Positions 4,637 to 6,101 of a stretch of 6,101 nucleotides of DNA are shown here, one piece after another. The DNA comes from JBNJEM01 sp051745935 (GTDB taxonomy: Bacteria; Planctomycetota; Planctomycetia; Pirellulales; Pirellulaceae). The notes beneath the pieces are model-generated. The model saw only the letters and a program-made list of their open reading frames with translations, searched no databases and was not told where the DNA came from. Within the stretch, counting starts at the first letter, position 1; the number at the start of each line of letters is the position of its first letter. The stretch covers positions 1-6,101 of the forward strand of contig JBNJEM010000495.1 in the NCBI GenBank assembly GCA_051745935.1, in the 5' to 3' direction. Both the position numbers and the translations under genes were made by a program.

Positions 4637-6101
4637 ATGACTCGTAAAAGCGCAAGCCATACTGGTGGCGTCATACACACATACCAGCGGTACGACCCCA
4701 AGCACTTTCCCAGCCCCACCGCGGACCCGCCCGATTTGGTATCGGGGGCGATGGAGCAGATGTTGTTGCAGGGAGGCGAACGTCCGCTCAGCGCCGAAGA
4801 GATGGCACGGGCGGTGAAGATCGATCCGAGTCAGATTGCGGGACTGGGCCCCAGTCTGGAGTCGCTGCTGGAAATGCTGCGCCAACGCAAGGCGAAGATT
4901 CTGCAAACGTATGAGGTCGACTCGGTGCAGGGGAAAGCGGCGGAGCGGTACCGCGATATGGGCGCCGCGGCGGAGCCGCCCCGGCCACTGAGCAGGAGAT
5001 ACCAGCGAGCTTTGCGGGAGGAGCAGATCTATGATTTCGAGCGGCTTTGGTACCGGCTGCCCGATGAGCGGAGCAAATTCGCTCGCCAGTTGATCCAATT
5101 GGTCGCGGCCCTCGGAGATAAGTACCAGATTGACGAACTGGCTGCCAAGTATGCCTTTACCGGCCGCACCCCGCTGACCATACCGCGGGCCCTGGAAGTG
5201 AAAGAGGAGCTGGAAGCGATCGATCGGCTGATGAAACAGCTGAAAGAAGCGTCCAAAACATCGCAGCTGGGCATCATTGACATGGATGAGTTGGCCGAAT
5301 TCGCGGAAGCGGGGGATCTGGAACAGTTGCGGGAACTGGGCCGGCGGATTGAGGAGTACATCCGGGACACGGCCGAGCGGCAGGGGTTGGAGAATACCGG
5401 GCACGGTTACGAGCTGACCCCCAAGGCCTATCGTCTATTCCAAGGGCGGCTACTCGAACGTATCTTCAGCACCTTGGAGGCGGCCCGCACGGGGCGCCAC
5501 CAGGGGCCGGTAGTCGGCGAGGGGAGCGTGGAGCTAGAGCGGACTCATCCTTATCAGTTTGGAGATTCCCTCGCGAATCTTGATGTCGTGGGCTCCATGA
5601 TCAATGCCATGACCCGAGGCGGTGTTGGCCTGCCGGTGGAGATGAGTCAGGGAGACATTGAAATCCATGAGACTCGCAACGTCCCCAAATGCGCCACGGC
5701 CGTGCTGTTGGATATGAGCGGTTCCATGCGCTATGATGGGCTCTACATTGATGTAAAACGCATGGGATTGGCGCTCGATGGCCTCTTGCGCCGCGAGTAT
5801 CCCGGCGACTATCTGCAGTTTCTGGAAATGGCCTCCTTCGCCAAACCGCGGCATGTGAGCGAACTGATCGCTCTCCTTCCCAAGCCGGTGACGATTACCG
5901 ACCCGATAGTCCGGCTTCGGGCCGACATGAGCGATCCGAATCTCACCGAATTCGATGTTCCGCCCCACTTTACCAATATTCAGCACGGTTTGTTGTTGGC
6001 TCGCCGGTTTCTGGCGGCCCAAGATACGCCGAATCGGCAAATCATCTTGATTACGGACGGGCTGCCAACCGCTCATTTTGAAGACGAACAACTGTTTTTG
6101 C
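4637..6101 (+). CDS. VWA-domain protein, partner of the AAA+ ATPase (3' end cut by window)
   Basis: An ATG at 4637 opens a frame of 488 codons with no stop before the right edge. AGGAAAG (4623-4629) is a fair Shine-Dalgarno sequence seven bases upstream, and an in-frame TAG at 4622 rules out an earlier start. The N-terminal 100 residues are variable. Residues about 180-255 are charged and probably helical. HGYELTPKAYR (256-266) and the following segment up to about 340, including YQFGDSLANLD, match conserved blocks I recall from VWA proteins paired with ChlI/MoxR-like ATPases. The VWA domain starts around 350. Its metal-ion-dependent adhesion site is visible as DMSGSM (Asp359, Ser361, Ser363), Thr446 in FTNIQHG and Asp474 in ITDG. 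No signal peptide or membrane segment is seen, so a cytoplasmic protein is likely. By analogy with ViaA, NorD or BchD it should bind the ATPase ring and present or bind the client. The C-terminal end of the domain lies outside the window. Confidence 0.9.
   Translation, partial: MTRKSASHTGGVIHTYQRYDPKHFPSPTADPPDLVSGAMEQMLLQGGERPLSAEEMARAVKIDPSQIAGLGPSLESLLEMLRQRKAKILQTYEVDSVQGKAAERYRDMGAAAEPPRPLSRRYQRALREEQIYDFERLWYRLPDERSKFARQLIQLVAALGDKYQIDELAAKYAFTGRTPLTIPRALEVKEELEAIDRLMKQLKEASKTSQLGIIDMDELAEFAEAGDLEQLRELGRRIEEYIRDTAERQGLENTGHGYELTPKAYRLFQGRLLERIFSTLEAARTGRHQGPVVGEGSVELERTHPYQFGDSLANLDVVGSMINAMTRGGVGLPVEMSQGDIEIHETRNVPKCATAVLLDMSGSMRYDGLYIDVKRMGLALDGLLRREYPGDYLQFLEMASFAKPRHVSELIALLPKPVTITDPIVRLRADMSDPNLTEFDVPPHFTNIQHGLLLARRFLAAQDTPNRQIILITDGLPTAHFEDEQLFL

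Noticed and set aside
4460..5404. 314-codon open frame on the minus strand opposite the VWA gene
   Set aside because: Same reason: it mirrors the codon pattern of the real gene, has low-complexity Leu/Gln/Arg-rich content, and shows no recognisable motif.

Overview
The window comes from a GC-rich bacterium. It is most likely a member of the Planctomycetota, because the N-terminal region of its HtrA protease resembles planctomycetal homologues I know and because intergenic stretches are long and genes loosely packed. This is an inference from recall, not a database result.

Layout, left to right. (1) Positions 1-163, minus strand: the first 54 codons of an XRE-family helix-turn-helix regulator that runs off the left edge. 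It has a strong Shine-Dalgarno sequence, a near-consensus promoter in an AT-rich island, and a perfect 13-bp palindrome at the predicted transcription start, which together suggest autoregulation. (2) About 260-1098: more than 800 bp without a convincing gene. It contains several short dyads and one weak small-ORF candidate (543-713). (3) 1123-2643, plus strand: a complete membrane-anchored HtrA/DegP-type serine protease with an intact catalytic triad and two PDZ domains. A perfect 14-bp hairpin follows the gene. (4) 2644-2886: a GC-rich spacer with a G-quadruplex-type motif in the leader of the next gene. (5) 2887-4305: a complete MoxR/ChlI-like AAA+ ATPase of the kind usually labelled 'magnesium chelatase'. 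(6) 4306-4636: a 331-bp gap with no convincing gene. (7) From 4637 to the right edge: a von Willebrand factor A (VWA) domain protein with its MIDAS residues visible, truncated by the window end.

The ATPase and the VWA protein form a recognised type of pair (an AAA+ motor and a metal-ion-dependent adhesion-site partner, as in RavA-ViaA, NorQ-NorD or BchI-BchD). They probably act together as a chaperone or metal-insertion/remodelling machine, but the substrate cannot be told from this window. HtrA is an envelope protein quality-control protease. It stands as its own unit and nothing in the sequence ties it to the ATPase-VWA pair apart from proximity and orientation. I see no mobile element, CRISPR array, tRNA or rRNA. 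Most of the window is ordinary chromosomal sequence; the second-look items are regulatory structures and the gene-poor gaps.
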